The notes: generated from the sequence alone by a model not told the origin. Counted from the stretch's first letter, positions 27,153-37,796 are shown. The stretch is DNA of 64,000 nt from Flavobacteriales bacterium (GCA_023251095.1 JAHEZL010000002.1:1-64000); one strand, 5' to 3'. Numbers and translations: made by a program.

Positions 27153-29012
27153 TTAGCCTATAAAAAGCATAATGCAGGAAATGTCGGCGGGCGTCACTCC
27201 GTTAATTCGGGATGCCTGTCCCAAAGTCTCGGGACGAATTTTTATTAATTTTTCTTTAGCCTCTGCTGAAATTGATTTCAATAAAGAATAATCAAAATCA
27301 GATCTCATTTTTATATTGTCTAATTTTTGAAGTTTATGAGCAAGATCTTCTTCTTTTTCAATGTATCCTTGATACTTGGTTTGAATTTCTGCTTGCTCTA
27401 AAACATCTCTGCCTATTTCATTCGCAAGAAGTTCCTTCACCACTTCTAAATAAGAAAAGTCGAATATACTAAGTTCTGGTCTTTGCAATAAAGTGAACCA
27501 TTTTTGTTTTTGTGTGGCAGGAGACCCTTCCTTAGCAATAATAGCCGAATTAATATCCTCAGGAGAAATACTCAGATCTTTAATAACCTGAATCAACGCC
27601 TTCACTTTTTCTTCTTTTTCCTCTACTCTTTTCAATCTGTCATCGTCGGCCAATCCTATAGCATGCCCAAAACGAGTCAATCTTAAATCGGCATTGTCCT
27701 GACGAAGCAAAATACGATACTCTGCTCTGGAGGTAAACATGCGATAAGGTTCGTTGGTCCCTTTTGTAATCAAATCGTCTATTAACACGCCTATGTAAGC
27801 TTGATTCCTTTGAAGTACAAAAGGCGCTTTATTTTGATTTTTTAATGTTGCGTTGATTCCGGCCATTAATCCTTGGCAAGCAGCTTCTTCATAACCTGTT
27901 GTTCCATTAATTTGGCCGGCAAAGTAAAGGTTCTCCACCAATTTAGTTTCAAGGGTGTTTTTAAGCTGCTGAGGATAGAAAAAATCGTATTCTATGGCAT
28001 AACCTGGCCGAAACATTTTAACCTTCTCAAATCCTTTTATTTTGCGAAGCGCTTTTAGCTGAACGTCTTCCGGTAAAGAAGTGCTGAATCCATTTACATA
28101 AATTTCAACCGTATCCCAGCCTTCCGGTTCAACAAAAATCTGATGGCGCTCCCTTTCAGAAAAACGACTGATTTTATCTTCTATAGATGGACAATATCTC
28201 GGACCCAAACCCTGAATCCTTCCGCTGTACATTGGAGACCTGTCAAAGCCGGTTCTTAAAATATCATGAACCTCTTCATTGGTATATGTGAGATAACAAC
28301 TTCTTTGTTTCGTAAGATTTTTAGTGTTTTTATAAGAAAACTTCATTGGGTTTTCGTCGCCCGCCTGTTCATCCATTAAAGAATAATCTAACGATCGCCC
28401 ATCCACTCGGGGAGGAGTTCCTGTTTTCATTCTTCCGCCTTCAAAGCCGTAAGAAAATAAGCTTTCTGTCAATCCTTTTGATGAACTTTCTGCTGTACGT
28501 CCTCCACCAAAATTTTTCTCACCGATGTGAATTAATCCGTTTAAAAAAGTTCCGTTGGTCAGTACTACACTTTTGCAATTGAAATACATTCCCAATTGTG
28601 TGTGTACACCAACGACCTTTCCATCCTTAACATCGATCTTGCTCACGGTATCTTGCCAGAAATCTACATTATGATTTTGTTCTAATTTTAGTCTCCAGCT
28701 CTCCGCGAAACGCATTCTATCGCTTTGCGCTCTAGGACTCCACATAGCAGGCCCTTTTGAGCGATTCAGCATTTTGAATTGGATCATGGTTTCATCGCTG
28801 ACTATTCCGGACATTCCCCCCAACGCATCTATCTCCCTGACTATCTGTCCTTTAGCTATTCCTCCCATGGCGGGATTACAACTCATTTGGGCGATGGTAT
28901 TCATGTTCATTGTGATCAACAAAACCTTTGAGCCCATAGTTGCAGCAGCATGTGCAGCTTCACAGCCGGCATGCCCTCCACCAACAACAATAACATCAAA
29001 TAAATCGTCCAT
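27153..29012 (-). CDS. mnmG: tRNA uridine-5-carboxymethylaminomethyl modification enzyme MnmG
   Basis: 619 residues. FAD-binding GGGHAGCEAAHAAA near the N-terminus (VVGGGHAGCE), followed by CNPAMGGIAKGQIVREIDALGG, typical of MnmG/GidA. With MnmE it makes the 5-carboxymethylaminomethyl (or taurinomethyl-like) group at U34 of tRNAs that read split codon boxes. C-terminal helical domain binds the partner. mnmG often lies near the replication origin, and here it adjoins a parS site. Upstream neighbour ybeY ends 6 nt before its start, forming a minus-strand operon. Confidence 0.97.
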   Translation of the reverse strand: MDDLFDVIVVGGGHAGCEAAHAAATMGSKVLLITMNMNTIAQMSCNPAMGGIAKGQIVREIDALGGMSGIVSDETMIQFKMLNRSKGPAMWSPRAQSDRMRFAESWRLKLEQNHNVDFWQDTVSKIDVKDGKVVGVHTQLGMYFNCKSVVLTNGTFLNGLIHIGEKNFGGGRTAESSSKGLTESLFSYGFEGGRMKTGTPPRVDGRSLDYSLMDEQAGDENPMKFSYKNTKNLTKQRSCYLTYTNEEVHDILRTGFDRSPMYSGRIQGLGPRYCPSIEDKISRFSERERHQIFVEPEGWDTVEIYVNGFSTSLPEDVQLKALRKIKGFEKVKMFRPGYAIEYDFFYPQQLKNTLETKLVENLYFAGQINGTTGYEEAACQGLMAGINATLKNQNKAPFVLQRNQAYIGVLIDDLITKGTNEPYRMFTSRAEYRILLRQDNADLRLTRFGHAIGLADDDRLKRVEEKEEKVKALIQVIKDLSISPEDINSAIIAKEGSPATQKQKWFTLLQRPELSIFDFSYLEVVKELLANEIGRDVLEQAEIQTKYQGYIEKEEDLAHKLQKLDNIKMRSDFDYSLLKSISAEAKEKLIKIRPETLGQASRINGVTPADISCIMLFIG

Positions 29013-29018
29013 AATTTT

Positions 29019-29444
29019 TTAAAAAGCTCTCAAAGATAAATAAAAATCCTCTTTGGATTTCATAACCTTCTGTTGTTCAGGATTTTTGTCAGAATAGCCA
29101 ATTAGATGTAAAAGTCCGTGAATCATTACACGATGCAATTCATCTACTCTGTTTTGACCAAATGATTTTGCGTTGTCTTTTACCCTGTCGTAACTAATAA
29201 AAATGTCACCCGAAACTCCATCTGGGCTAGTGTTATCAAAGGTGATCACATCAGTTAAATAATTATGATCGAGATATTTTTTATTGACTTTAAGGAGGTA
29301 CTTATCTGAGCAGAAGATGTAATTTAAATCACCTAATTTTTTCTTTTCCTTGACACAACAATCGTTGAGCCATTGGGTGATTTTTCTTTTCTGTAGCAAA
29401 GAAAAATGGAGGTCTTCAAAATGAAAAAAAACAGAGGTATTCAC
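29019..29444 (-). CDS. ybeY: Endoribonuclease YbeY
   Basis: 141 residues, UPF0054 fold, needed for 16S rRNA 3'-end maturation and ribosome quality control. The zinc motif is HGLLHLIGYSDK: the two histidines match HGxLHLxGYDH. The third ligand, usually His, appears here as the Asp in the GYSDK form, which is a known Bacteroidota variant. Gap of 4 nt to the downstream-strand RsbW-like gene and 6 nt to mnmG. Confidence 0.92.
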   Translation of the reverse strand: MNTSVFFHFEDLHFSLLQKRKITQWLNDCCVKEKKKLGDLNYIFCSDKYLLKVNKKYLDHNYLTDVITFDNTSPDGVSGDIFISYDRVKDNAKSFGQNRVDELHRVMIHGLLHLIGYSDKNPEQQKVMKSKEDFYLSLRAF

Positions 29445-29448
29445 CGTT

Positions 29449-29865
29449 TTAGGACGCCTGTGCCTGTTGGGCTACTTTAAACTTCATAACTACTGTACTT
29501 CCTCCATCGGAAAACTCTATTTCATCGGAAAGATTTCTCATTAAGAAAACTCCTCTTCCGTGTGGTTTTTCTATGTTTTGAGGATCTGTTGGATCGGGTA
29601 AATTTTCGTAATCAAATCCAGGGCCTTCATCTTGAATGGTAAACAATAGTTTTTCAGGAGTTGACGTGTAAGAAACGTTTACTTTTTTTTCAGGATTAGA
29701 TTTATTTCCATGGTGTATGGCGTTGTTTACTGCTTCGGTAATCGCTATCAGTATGTTGCCATAATAATCTTCGTTCACGCTGTTTTTTTCACAAACATCA
29801 TCAATCAACTTCTCCACCAGATTCAAGTTTTCCGCTTTTGACGGAAATGAAAGTTTTTGTTCCAT
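29449..29865 (-). CDS. RsbW-like ATP-binding anti-sigma kinase
   Basis: 138 residues, a single GHKL ATPase domain (HATPase_c_2). N box AITEAVNNAIHHGNKSNP, G1 box DEGPGFDYENLPDP, and G2 GRGVFLMRNLSDE are present. Proteins of this family phosphorylate anti-anti-sigma factors in partner-switching systems; small relatives also act alone. No RsbV-like STAS partner is seen nearby. Placed between the DUF4175-like gene and ybeY. Confidence 0.88.
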   Translation of the reverse strand: MEQKLSFPSKAENLNLVEKLIDDVCEKNSVNEDYYGNILIAITEAVNNAIHHGNKSNPEKKVNVSYTSTPEKLLFTIQDEGPGFDYENLPDPTDPQNIEKPHGRGVFLMRNLSDEIEFSDGGSTVVMKFKVAQQAQAS

Positions 29866-29874
29866 TGGTTCTAT

Positions 29875-32800
29875 CTATTCATTAAGAGTATTAAAATACT
29901 CGTTTACTTTCTTTTTATAAAAATTATTTAGCGACGGCGGAACCGTTTTCAATAACTCACTCTCGTTCTTTTTGAACCATTTATACTCTTTAAAGTATTT
30001 AAGGTTTCCTTTTTCGCTTTCTTTTCCCTGTTTCGACTCTCTTTCTTTGTCGAATTCTCTCTCTTTAATTGCTTTTTCAGCCTCCAGCATACGCGTTAAG
30101 ATTTCTTTCTGGCGTAGGATAGTCTCTTGCGTTACTTTGTCATTAACGATTTCCGCTTCCGTTTTGCGCATCATTTCGCTGATCTTATCAAGATCACCAT
30201 TGCCACCGGTGCCCCCCCCCTTGCCTTCCTTGTTTAGTTTCTGGTTCAACTGTTGCAAATGTTGTCGGATTGCAGCTTGCTGAGCTGCTAATTTAGCTAA
30301 TTTTTTCTTTTCTCCGGATTCTCCGTTTTCTCCATCTTTTCCCGACTTCCCTCCTTTGCTTGTTCCGTCCTTCATTTCTTTCATTTGCTGGTTCATTTGT
30401 TCCTGCATTTTTTTTAATGTTGAGATAGAAGGAGGGCCGTCTCCGGGCTTTTGACATTTTTTTGAGCCGAACATTTTTTGAGCCATCTGTTGCTGCATTT
30501 GCTGAAGAGATTCATCCAGCATTAAGGCTAAATTATTGGATGATGTCATCACATAATGTTGTTTTTCGTTGGCTTCGTTTGTCCTTCTTTCGGCCAACAA
30601 AGCAACAGCTTCATCTAAATTAGCATTGATCATTCCTATTTCTTTATTGATAACGGATTTCAGTTGAACCTGTCTTTTACTCAGCGCCAACAAAGAATCT
30701 TCTATGATTCGGGCATCATTTTTTAATTTGTGCTGTTGTTTGGTTAAGTCCACATACTTAGGATCCTGCGGATAAGTTTGTTTGAAATTGTTCATGATTT
30801 TTTCCTGTTCAAAAGACAAATACAAGAGGTTTTCCAATATTTGTCGCAAACTGTTCATGTCTTCCGCCTGCTGTTCTTTTTCTTCCTTTTCCTTCATGGC
30901 AGAAAGCTGTTCCGACATTTCTTTCATTTTATCAGAAGCATTTTTTTGATTCTGAGAAGCGTTTTTATTCTTTTTTTGCTCAAGATTTTCCTGCGCTTTA
31001 TTCATCTCGTTTTCGGTCTCATTCTTTTTCTCTTGCGGATCGTTGAACAGTTTTGGGTATTCTAGCTTAGCGTTTTTGTCTTTAAGGTCTTCTATGTCTT
31101 TTTTTACATTTTCAAATTCTTTGTTAAGCTCGTTTTGTTTTTTCAAAAGTTCCTCCTGTTTTTGTTTGTCGGCATTTTTAGTTTCTTCCGACAATTGTTT
31201 TTGTTTTTCTGATAGCTTATCCAACTGATTAATAGTATTTTCCAGCTTTTCTTCAAATTCAATCTGTTTAAATATTTCAAGGGTTCTGTCTAATTCCTTT
31301 TCTGCTTCCTTGTTGTTCATATTGATTTTTTCGAGCAGCTCTTCCGTTTTTTCTTTCGACATTTCCTCCATCAGTTTTTGAAGCTCTTCAAACTGTTGTT
31401 TCATTTCTTCGGGAAGCAGCTGATCCATGAGGTTTTGCAATTGTTCCTGTTTTTTCATCAATTCTTCAGATTGCTCAAAAAACTCATCTTTTTGTTCGTT
31501 GATGTTTTTATTTTCTTCTTTCAGCTGATCCACTTTTTCAGAAAAAGCATCTTGTTTTTTCAAGAATTCTTTGAGTTTCTTTTTATCCGACCAATCCAAA
31601 TCCTTTTTATTAAGTAAGTCGTTTTTAATTTCTTCGTATTCTTTTTGCAGCTGATCCGCTTCTTTTGCGGCACTTTTAAGCTTATCAATAACGTCGTTTT
31701 GTTTTGACTGAACGCTTGCTTCAACATCTCTGAGACTTGGGATCTGGAAACTTTTTAAAGCGGTTTTCGCCGACTTTCTCCCATTAACCCCATCATTGTC
31801 CCAAACCTCAAAATAATATTCAATTGCTTCTCCGGGTTTTAAATCCAAAGCTTTCAAATCGGTAAAATGATTGAACTCCTGCTCCTGTAAAGAAGAATTT
31901 ACCTTTATGTCCTTCACCTGAAAAGATTTTTGTTCGGCGCCATCCTCCCCGGTTTTACGATAATTGAAAGTCAAGCGCGACAATCCGTAATCATCAGCTA
32001 TATAACCAACACTGAATATTTTATTCATTTCCAAAGTATCCTCAATGTTTTCAACCTTTATTTCAGGATAAGCATCTTTTTGTACATTGATGAAATAAGT
32101 AGCGATGGAAGGGCTCGACAGCAACGTATTGGATACGCTCATTTTGTACTGTTGCGTGTCGCGGATTTTTTTTGTGAAGGAAAATTTATCATCGTTTGAT
32201 TTATTGAGGCGATAAACAGAATCAGCAAAGGAAAGAGCAATAAAATCAGTGTTTTCTGTATTAAAAGACCATTTTACTTTTGTGCCTTCGGGAAGAGCTA
32301 AGTCTCCTGTATTTTTTATTTTTTCTGTTGGTTTATGGAGGTAAGACGGGTATTCCAAAATAATTTCCATTCCTTTTACCAAAGCTTTTGGAAGGGCCAG
32401 CAGCGTGTGTTTTTCAGAGGAAACCTCATCTGTTTTCAAATAAAATTCCGTGTTTTGATTTACGTTTTTAAACAAATAACTGAAATGTATTTTGTCTTCT
32501 TTCTTCAGTTTTATTTTACTGTCGCCCATTTCAACATAAACCTCTTCGGGAATTACCGATCCTTCCATTTCCACATTGAGTAGAAAATCTTCATTTTGGG
32601 CCACCTTAAGATCCTTGTTGGTGATGTTAAAATGATAGGGGAGGGGAGGGGCAAAATAAGTTTGGTGGTGCAGTATCCGGTTTGCGCTATCCCTTACCAC
32701 CTGTGGAAAAATCATCCAGGCAAAAAGCAGAAAAAGTAAAATAAAGGCAAGGTATCTTGCATATTTTATATTTTCCCTAAAATCAACCGCCGTTACAAAA

Positions 32801-33222
32801 GGCAAAGGTTTTAATTCCTCCACTTTCTGGTTGATAGAAGCCAAAAGCAATTCGTTTTGTTGTTGTGAAATATTTTGAAGCTGAAGGGCATTGATCAGTT
32901 TATCCTGAATCTGAGAAAAGTGGCCCGACAGTATTTTAGCGGCCTGTTCATAGGAAATGGTTTTGCTCCATTTGTACAATTTTGAAAGCGGAAGTATGAA
33001 AAATTTAGCCAGCACAAATAAAAACACCGCAACCAAACTGTAAAACAAAATTGTTCTTACACCGGTTTCAAAGCGACCGAAATATTCGGCTACAACTGAA
33101 AAAATAAAGAAGGAAAGCACGATAATCGCAGCATACAAAGCTCCTTTAAGAAGTTCATTTTTATAGTACTTCTTAATAAACTCATCCAGTTTATGGCGCA
33201 ATATGTCGAATTGATTACTCAA
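29875..33222 (-). CDS. DUF4175-like membrane protein with long coiled coil
   Basis: 1115 residues. Three or so hydrophobic segments lie in the first 180 residues (KGALYAAIIVLSFFIFSVVA; ILFYSLVAVFLFVLAKFFI; LAFILLFLLFAWMIF), then an Ig-like extracytoplasmic region about 190-480, then a very long E/K/Q-rich coiled coil about 485-850. The tail holds a glycine-rich stretch with nine consecutive G bases (GKGGGTGG near residue 1003, coding strand of 30212-30220). Family function is unknown. Possibly envelope linked. The G9 tract could shift frame by slippage. Confidence 0.88.
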   Translation of the reverse strand: MSNQFDILRHKLDEFIKKYYKNELLKGALYAAIIVLSFFIFSVVAEYFGRFETGVRTILFYSLVAVFLFVLAKFFILPLSKLYKWSKTISYEQAAKILSGHFSQIQDKLINALQLQNISQQQNELLLASINQKVEELKPLPFVTAVDFRENIKYARYLAFILLFLLFAWMIFPQVVRDSANRILHHQTYFAPPLPYHFNITNKDLKVAQNEDFLLNVEMEGSVIPEEVYVEMGDSKIKLKKEDKIHFSYLFKNVNQNTEFYLKTDEVSSEKHTLLALPKALVKGMEIILEYPSYLHKPTEKIKNTGDLALPEGTKVKWSFNTENTDFIALSFADSVYRLNKSNDDKFSFTKKIRDTQQYKMSVSNTLLSSPSIATYFINVQKDAYPEIKVENIEDTLEMNKIFSVGYIADDYGLSRLTFNYRKTGEDGAEQKSFQVKDIKVNSSLQEQEFNHFTDLKALDLKPGEAIEYYFEVWDNDGVNGRKSAKTALKSFQIPSLRDVEASVQSKQNDVIDKLKSAAKEADQLQKEYEEIKNDLLNKKDLDWSDKKKLKEFLKKQDAFSEKVDQLKEENKNINEQKDEFFEQSEELMKKQEQLQNLMDQLLPEEMKQQFEELQKLMEEMSKEKTEELLEKINMNNKEAEKELDRTLEIFKQIEFEEKLENTINQLDKLSEKQKQLSEETKNADKQKQEELLKKQNELNKEFENVKKDIEDLKDKNAKLEYPKLFNDPQEKKNETENEMNKAQENLEQKKNKNASQNQKNASDKMKEMSEQLSAMKEKEEKEQQAEDMNSLRQILENLLYLSFEQEKIMNNFKQTYPQDPKYVDLTKQQHKLKNDARIIEDSLLALSKRQVQLKSVINKEIGMINANLDEAVALLAERRTNEANEKQHYVMTSSNNLALMLDESLQQMQQQMAQKMFGSKKCQKPGDGPPSISTLKKMQEQMNQQMKEMKDGTSKGGKSGKDGENGESGEKKKLAKLAAQQAAIRQHLQQLNQKLNKEGKGGGTGGNGDLDKISEMMRKTEAEIVNDKVTQETILRQKEILTRMLEAEKAIKEREFDKERESKQGKESEKGNLKYFKEYKWFKKNESELLKTVPPSLNNFYKKKVNEYFNTLNE

Positions 33223-33279
33223 ATACGGTTGTTTACTCTCACTAAAATAACGAGTTATTCGCTTTGTTACACAAAAATA

Positions 33280-34155
33280 TTATTGTGCTTGTCGGAAAGC
33301 CCTTGCAAAAACCCCCAAAGGCAACATCTGATTTTGAGAAGAAGGGAGAACAATTTCGCCAATTTCACAAGAAGAATCGAGTTGTTTGTAGGACTGCAAA
33401 AGATTACGCAGAATCAAGGAGGAGAAGCCCAGAGAATAAGTGTTAATAATAAAGAAATGCTCTTTTGGATCCAGCATTTGAAAAACACAGGACAACAATT
33501 CATCGATATCGCGCTCCAGTTTCCAGCTTTCTCCGTTCGGACCATGACCAAAGGCGGGGGGATCCAATATAATTCCGTTGTAGAGAATTCCTTTTTTCGC
33601 AGCTTTTTTCGAATAATACAAAGCGTCCTCCACCATCCAGCGAATGTCTTTTAAGCCACTAATTTCCATGTTTTCTTTTCCCCAGGAAACCACTTGTTTG
33701 ATGGCGTCGAGATGAATTACATCTGCCCCTGCGGATTTTGCCGCCAAAGAAGCGCCACCGGTATACGCAAACATATTGAGCACCTTTGGCTGAGGCGTAT
33801 TCATTTTTTTTATGCTGTCATAAATATAATCCCAGTTAGCCGCTTGTTCAGGAAAAACGCCAACATGCTTGAATTTAGTGAGTCCGAGACGCAATTTAAA
33901 ATTCAAATGATCGTAAGAAATTTTCCACTGATCGGGCATCTGTTTCAACTTTTTCCAGGTCCCCTGAGAACTGGAATCAGGAACAAATTTTACATGAGCC
34001 AACTGTTCCCATTTAGAATAGGGGAGAGCTCTCTTCCAAACCGCTTGCGGTTCGGGACGAATAGTGATGTATTGTCCGAAACGCTCCAGCTTTTCATCAT
34101 TACCGCAATCAATCAATTCGTAATCTTTCCAGTGTTGGGGGGATAAAATTTCCAT
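33280..34155 (-). CDS. Class I SAM-dependent methyltransferase
   Basis: 291 residues. The N-terminal part resembles RlmI/RlmK-type rRNA methyltransferases; the catalytic domain has the SAM-binding segment VLNMFAYTGGASLAAKSAGADVIHLDAIK and IILDPPAFGHGPNGESWKL, the acidic/DPP motif of that group. 23S rRNA is the probable substrate, but the base is unknown. Divergent from gltX. Confidence 0.85.
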   Translation of the reverse strand: MEILSPQHWKDYELIDCGNDEKLERFGQYITIRPEPQAVWKRALPYSKWEQLAHVKFVPDSSSQGTWKKLKQMPDQWKISYDHLNFKLRLGLTKFKHVGVFPEQAANWDYIYDSIKKMNTPQPKVLNMFAYTGGASLAAKSAGADVIHLDAIKQVVSWGKENMEISGLKDIRWMVEDALYYSKKAAKKGILYNGIILDPPAFGHGPNGESWKLERDIDELLSCVFQMLDPKEHFFIINTYSLGFSSLILRNLLQSYKQLDSSCEIGEIVLPSSQNQMLPLGVFARAFRQAQ

Positions 34156-34189
34156 AAAACAAAAATAGAATTTTGCTTCAATGTTTTAA

Positions 34190-34197
34190 TATCTTTG
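34190..34197 (+). promoter_or_regulatory. Likely -7 element for gltX (leaderless or nearly so)
   Basis: TATCTTTG matches TAnnTTTG exactly and ends only 5 nt before the ATG at 34203. A transcript started in the usual place would have almost no leader. A clear -33 box is not present. Confidence 0.5.
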
Positions 34198-34202
34198 TGG
34201 AC

Positions 34203-35735
34203 ATGACAAGAAAAGTACGCGTACGATATGCCCCAAGTCCAACGGGGCCGCAACATATAGGAGGAATACGAACAGCATTATACAATTATCTGTTTGCTAA
34301 AAAGCATGGCGGAGATTTTATTTTGCGCATAGAAGACACCGATCAGGGACGCTATGTTCCGGGCACAGAAGAATATTTAATTGACGCTATTAAATGGTGC
34401 GGCTTTGATTTTGATGAAGGCGTTCATGTAGGCGGACCGCACGCTCCTTACCGCCAAAGCGAAAGAAAAGCGATTTATAAACAATACGCCGATCAGCTGA
34501 TTGCATCAGGGAACGCTTATTATTCTTTCGATAGCAATGAAGCTGTTGACGCCAAAAGAAAAGAAGCCGAACAAAATAAAAAAAACTGGCAATACGACGC
34601 TTCAACCAGAGGAGAAATGGTTAATTCATTAACGCTGTCTCCTGCTGAAGTAGATCAAAAACTAAAAGAAGACGCTCCTTTTGCCATTCGTTTTAAAATT
34701 CCTGCCGACGAAGAAGTGGTGGTGAATGATTTAATCCGCGGAAGGGTAGTGGTTCACTCGAAACAGCTAGACGATAAGGTTCTATTTAAATCCGACGGGA
34801 TGCCAACTTATCATCTCGCCAATATCGTAGATGATCATTTAATGGAAATTTCTCACGTCATCCGCGGAGAAGAGTGGTTGCCTTCAGCGCCTTTGCACGT
34901 CCTGTTGTACCGCGCTTTAGGCTGGGAAAACACAATGCCTGAATTTGCGCATTTACCTCTTTTGCTTAAACCCGATGGCAATGGAAAACTAAGTAAGCGT
35001 GATGGTGACAGACTAGGCTTTCCTGTATTTCCACTTAACTGGACCGATCCAAAAACCGGAGAATTTTCTTCAGGATATAAAGAAGCCGGGTATTTCCCCG
35101 ACGCCTTTTTAAATCTCTTAGCTTTCTTAGGCTGGAACCCGGGAACAGAACAAGAGATCTTCTCCATGGAAGAAATGATACAAGCTTTTTCATTGGAAAA
35201 AGTAAGTAAATCAGGAGCGAAATTTTCCTTAGATAAAGCCCGTTGGTTCAATCAACAATATTTACAAAAGAAAAGCGCAAAAGAAATTTTGTCGTTGGTT
35301 CAATTACCCGCCAATAATTTAAGCGAGGCTCAACTTGAAAAAGTTGTTGAATTGCTTAAACCACGCTGTGTTTTCGCGAAAGACATGATTTCTGTTGGCG
35401 CTTATTTCTTTGCTGCTCCAACAGAATACGACGCGAAAACAGTAGAGAAAAAATGGAAGGATAATTCAGCGCAAATTGTGAAAGATGTTGCTGAATTATT
35501 TGAAGCAGCACCTGTATTTAAAGCTGCTTTGCTGGAAACTTCATTTAAAGGCTACATGGAAGAAAAACAATTGGGTTTTGGCGCAGCAATGCCTCCGTTA
35601 AGGCTTGTTTTAAGCGGAGCAGGAGAGGGACCGCACTTATTTGACATTGCCGAAATACTCGGAAAAGAAGAGTGTTTGAAAAGGATGAAATCCGGAATAG
35701 AAAACATTGAAAAAATAAGTTTACCAAAAAACTAA
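34203..35735 (+). CDS. gltX: Glutamate-tRNA ligase
   Basis: Attaches glutamate to tRNA-Glu. 510 residues from the ATG at 34203; a longer frame from 34173 adds a non-conserved tail and would begin upstream of the likely promoter. HIGH-type motif [20 protein letters not shown] and KMSKR-type motif KLSKRDGDR (near position 35000) are clear. The C-terminal anticodon-binding domain is complete. The stop overlaps the glnS ATG (TAATG). Confidence 0.96.
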   Translation: MTRKVRVRYAPSPTGPQHIGGIRTALYNYLFAKKHGGDFILRIEDTDQGRYVPGTEEYLIDAIKWCGFDFDEGVHVGGPHAPYRQSERKAIYKQYADQLIASGNAYYSFDSNEAVDAKRKEAEQNKKNWQYDASTRGEMVNSLTLSPAEVDQKLKEDAPFAIRFKIPADEEVVVNDLIRGRVVVHSKQLDDKVLFKSDGMPTYHLANIVDDHLMEISHVIRGEEWLPSAPLHVLLYRALGWENTMPEFAHLPLLLKPDGNGKLSKRDGDRLGFPVFPLNWTDPKTGEFSSGYKEAGYFPDAFLNLLAFLGWNPGTEQEIFSMEEMIQAFSLEKVSKSGAKFSLDKARWFNQQYLQKKSAKEILSLVQLPANNLSEAQLEKVVELLKPRCVFAKDMISVGAYFFAAPTEYDAKTVEKKWKDNSAQIVKDVAELFEAAPVFKAALLETSFKGYMEEKQLGFGAAMPPLRLVLSGAGEGPHLFDIAEILGKEECLKRMKSGIENIEKISLPKN

Positions 35736-37411
35736 TGGAAGAAACCGAAGAAATAAAATCACTCAATTTCATTGAGCAAATCATTGAAAAAGATCTTGCA
35801 GAAGGTAAAAACGAAAAGCGTGTGCACACTCGTTTTCCGCCTGAACCAAACGGATATTTACACATCGGACATGCAAAATCAATTTGCTTAAACGGTGGAT
35901 TGGCCAAAAAATACAACGGGAAATTCAATTTGCGTTTTGACGATACCAACCCTGAAACAGAAGACGAAGAATACGTTAACTCCATTCGCAATGATGTGAA
36001 ATGGCTGGGTTTTCAATGGGATGGCGAATACAACGCTTCTGATTATTTTCAACAATTGTACGATTATGCGGTTCAACTTATTAAACTAAACAAGGCTTTT
36101 GTTTGCGAATTAACAGCTGAGCAAATGCGTGAATACCATGGAACAGCAGTTACTCCGGGAAAAGACAGTCCGTATAGAAATCGTTCTGTTGAAGAAAATT
36201 TAGCTTTATTTGAACGCATGAAAAACGGGGAGTTTCCCGATGGAAAATATTTGTTGCGTGCTAAAATCGACATGGCTTCTCCCAACATGCATTTCCGCGA
36301 TCCGGCCTTATATAGAATTAGAAAAAAACATCATTACAGAACTGGCGATAAATGGAATATTTATCCGATGTACGATTTCGCGCACGGCTTGTCGGATGCG
36401 ATAGAAGGCATCACACACTCTATTTGTACTTTGGAATTTGAGGTGCACCGTCCGCTGTATGAGTGGATCAACAATACATTGAACACCACTTACCGTCCGC
36501 AACAAATTGAAATGTCGCGACTCAACATCACCTACACCGTGATGAGCAAAAGAAAACTCATGCAGCTCGTGAATGAAAAACACGTGTCGGGATGGGATGA
36601 TCCGCGCATGCCAACGGTTTCCGGCTTACGCAGAAGAGGTTATACACCTGAGGCCATTCGTGATTTTTGCGAAAGAGTGGGCATCTCCAAAAGAGAAAAT
36701 CTGATTGATGTTTCTTTACTGGAATTCAGTATCCGTGAAGATTTAAATAAAAAAGCGCCACGTGTAATGGGGGTTTTGAATCCTTTGAAAGTGGTGATTA
36801 CCAATTATCCTGAGGGACAAGTAGAAGAGCTGGAAGCAGTAAATAATCCTGAGGACGAAAGCGCAGGAAAAAGAATGGTTCCCTTCACAAAAGAACTTTA
36901 CATCGAGCAAGAAGATTTTCTGGAAGTTCCGTCCAAAAAGTGGTTTCGCTTGGCGCCGGGAACTGAGGTAAGATTGCGTTATGCTTATTTCATTACCTGT
37001 CAGGAAATAATCAAAGACAGCGAAGGAAAAGTAGTTGAACTGCGCTGCACTTATGATCCTGCATCCCGTGGAGGGAATAGTCCCGACGGCAGAAAAGTAA
37101 AAGGCACCATACACTGGGTTTCTGCAATAAAAGGAATTTCGGCAGAAATACGTTTGTACGACAGGTTATTCACAACAGAAACGCCTGATAAAGGCGATGT
37201 GGATTTCAAAGAATTGATCAATCCGAATTCTCTACAGGTAATTAAATCAGTACTGGAGCCCTCTCTGGCAATCGCCAAAGCAGGCGAATCCTTTCAATTT
37301 GAACGCATGGGCTACTTTTGTGTCGACAAAGATTCTACAGAGAAAAATCTGGTTTTTAACCGTACCGTATCGCTAAAAGACACCTGGGCAAAAATTGCCG
37401 ATAAAAATTAA
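35735..37411 (+). CDS. glnS: Glutamine-tRNA ligase
   Basis: Attaches glutamine to tRNA-Gln directly. 558 residues. HIGH motif [22 protein letters not shown]-type motif VMSKRKL, and a C-terminal double beta-barrel from about residue 340. This gene gives a direct Gln-tRNA route, so the amidotransferase GatCAB is not needed for glutamine. Translationally coupled to gltX by a 1-nt overlap. folB follows after 2 nt. Confidence 0.96.
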   Translation: MEETEEIKSLNFIEQIIEKDLAEGKNEKRVHTRFPPEPNGYLHIGHAKSICLNGGLAKKYNGKFNLRFDDTNPETEDEEYVNSIRNDVKWLGFQWDGEYNASDYFQQLYDYAVQLIKLNKAFVCELTAEQMREYHGTAVTPGKDSPYRNRSVEENLALFERMKNGEFPDGKYLLRAKIDMASPNMHFRDPALYRIRKKHHYRTGDKWNIYPMYDFAHGLSDAIEGITHSICTLEFEVHRPLYEWINNTLNTTYRPQQIEMSRLNITYTVMSKRKLMQLVNEKHVSGWDDPRMPTVSGLRRRGYTPEAIRDFCERVGISKRENLIDVSLLEFSIREDLNKKAPRVMGVLNPLKVVITNYPEGQVEELEAVNNPEDESAGKRMVPFTKELYIEQEDFLEVPSKKWFRLAPGTEVRLRYAYFITCQEIIKDSEGKVVELRCTYDPASRGGNSPDGRKVKGTIHWVSAIKGISAEIRLYDRLFTTETPDKGDVDFKELINPNSLQVIKSVLEPSLAIAKAGESFQFERMGYFCVDKDSTEKNLVFNRTVSLKDTWAKIADKN

Positions 37412-37413
37412 AT

Positions 37414-37764
37414 ATGCACATAGTAAGTATTGAAGGAATTAAGTTGTTTGCTTATCACGGTTGTTTGGAAGAAGAAGCGCTGATAGGAAGACATTATACT
37501 GTAGATGTTCATGTAGAAACAGATTTTACAGACGCGGCCAACAATGACGACCTGACGAAAACGATTGATTACGTAACGATCAACTCCATCGTTCAGGAAG
37601 AAATGGCCATACGTTCAAAGCTTATAGAAGCCGTAGCAGGCAGAATCATCAAAAGAATTCGCCAGGAATTTAATTCTGTTTACGGAACAACGGTGTGCAT
37701 CAAAAAAATGAGTCCGCCCGTTAGCGGAGATGTTGAATGGGTTTCGGTAACCATAAGCGAATAG
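37414..37764 (+). CDS. folB: Dihydroneopterin aldolase
   Basis: 116 residues. Converts 7,8-dihydroneopterin to 6-hydroxymethyl-dihydropterin in folate synthesis. The family start IEGIKLFAYHGCLEEEALIG and the conserved Lys in VCIKKMSPP are present; the TKTIDYVTIN segment is also typical. Third gene of the gltX-glnS-folB operon. Confidence 0.94.
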   Translation: MHIVSIEGIKLFAYHGCLEEEALIGRHYTVDVHVETDFTDAANNDDLTKTIDYVTINSIVQEEMAIRSKLIEAVAGRIIKRIRQEFNSVYGTTVCIKKMSPPVSGDVEWVSVTISE

Positions 37765-37796
37765 GCTCTTAGATTACGTAGTAAAAGTATTATTCC

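Noticed and set aside
30778-31617. Several Phe/Leu-rich plus-strand frames opposite the DUF4175-like gene
   Set aside because: They are antisense shadows of Glu/Lys-rich coding sequence.
34203-37411. gltX and glnS as duplicate copies of one gene
   Set aside because: They are different enzymes: the first has a GluRS anticodon domain, the second a GlnRS beta-barrel domain.
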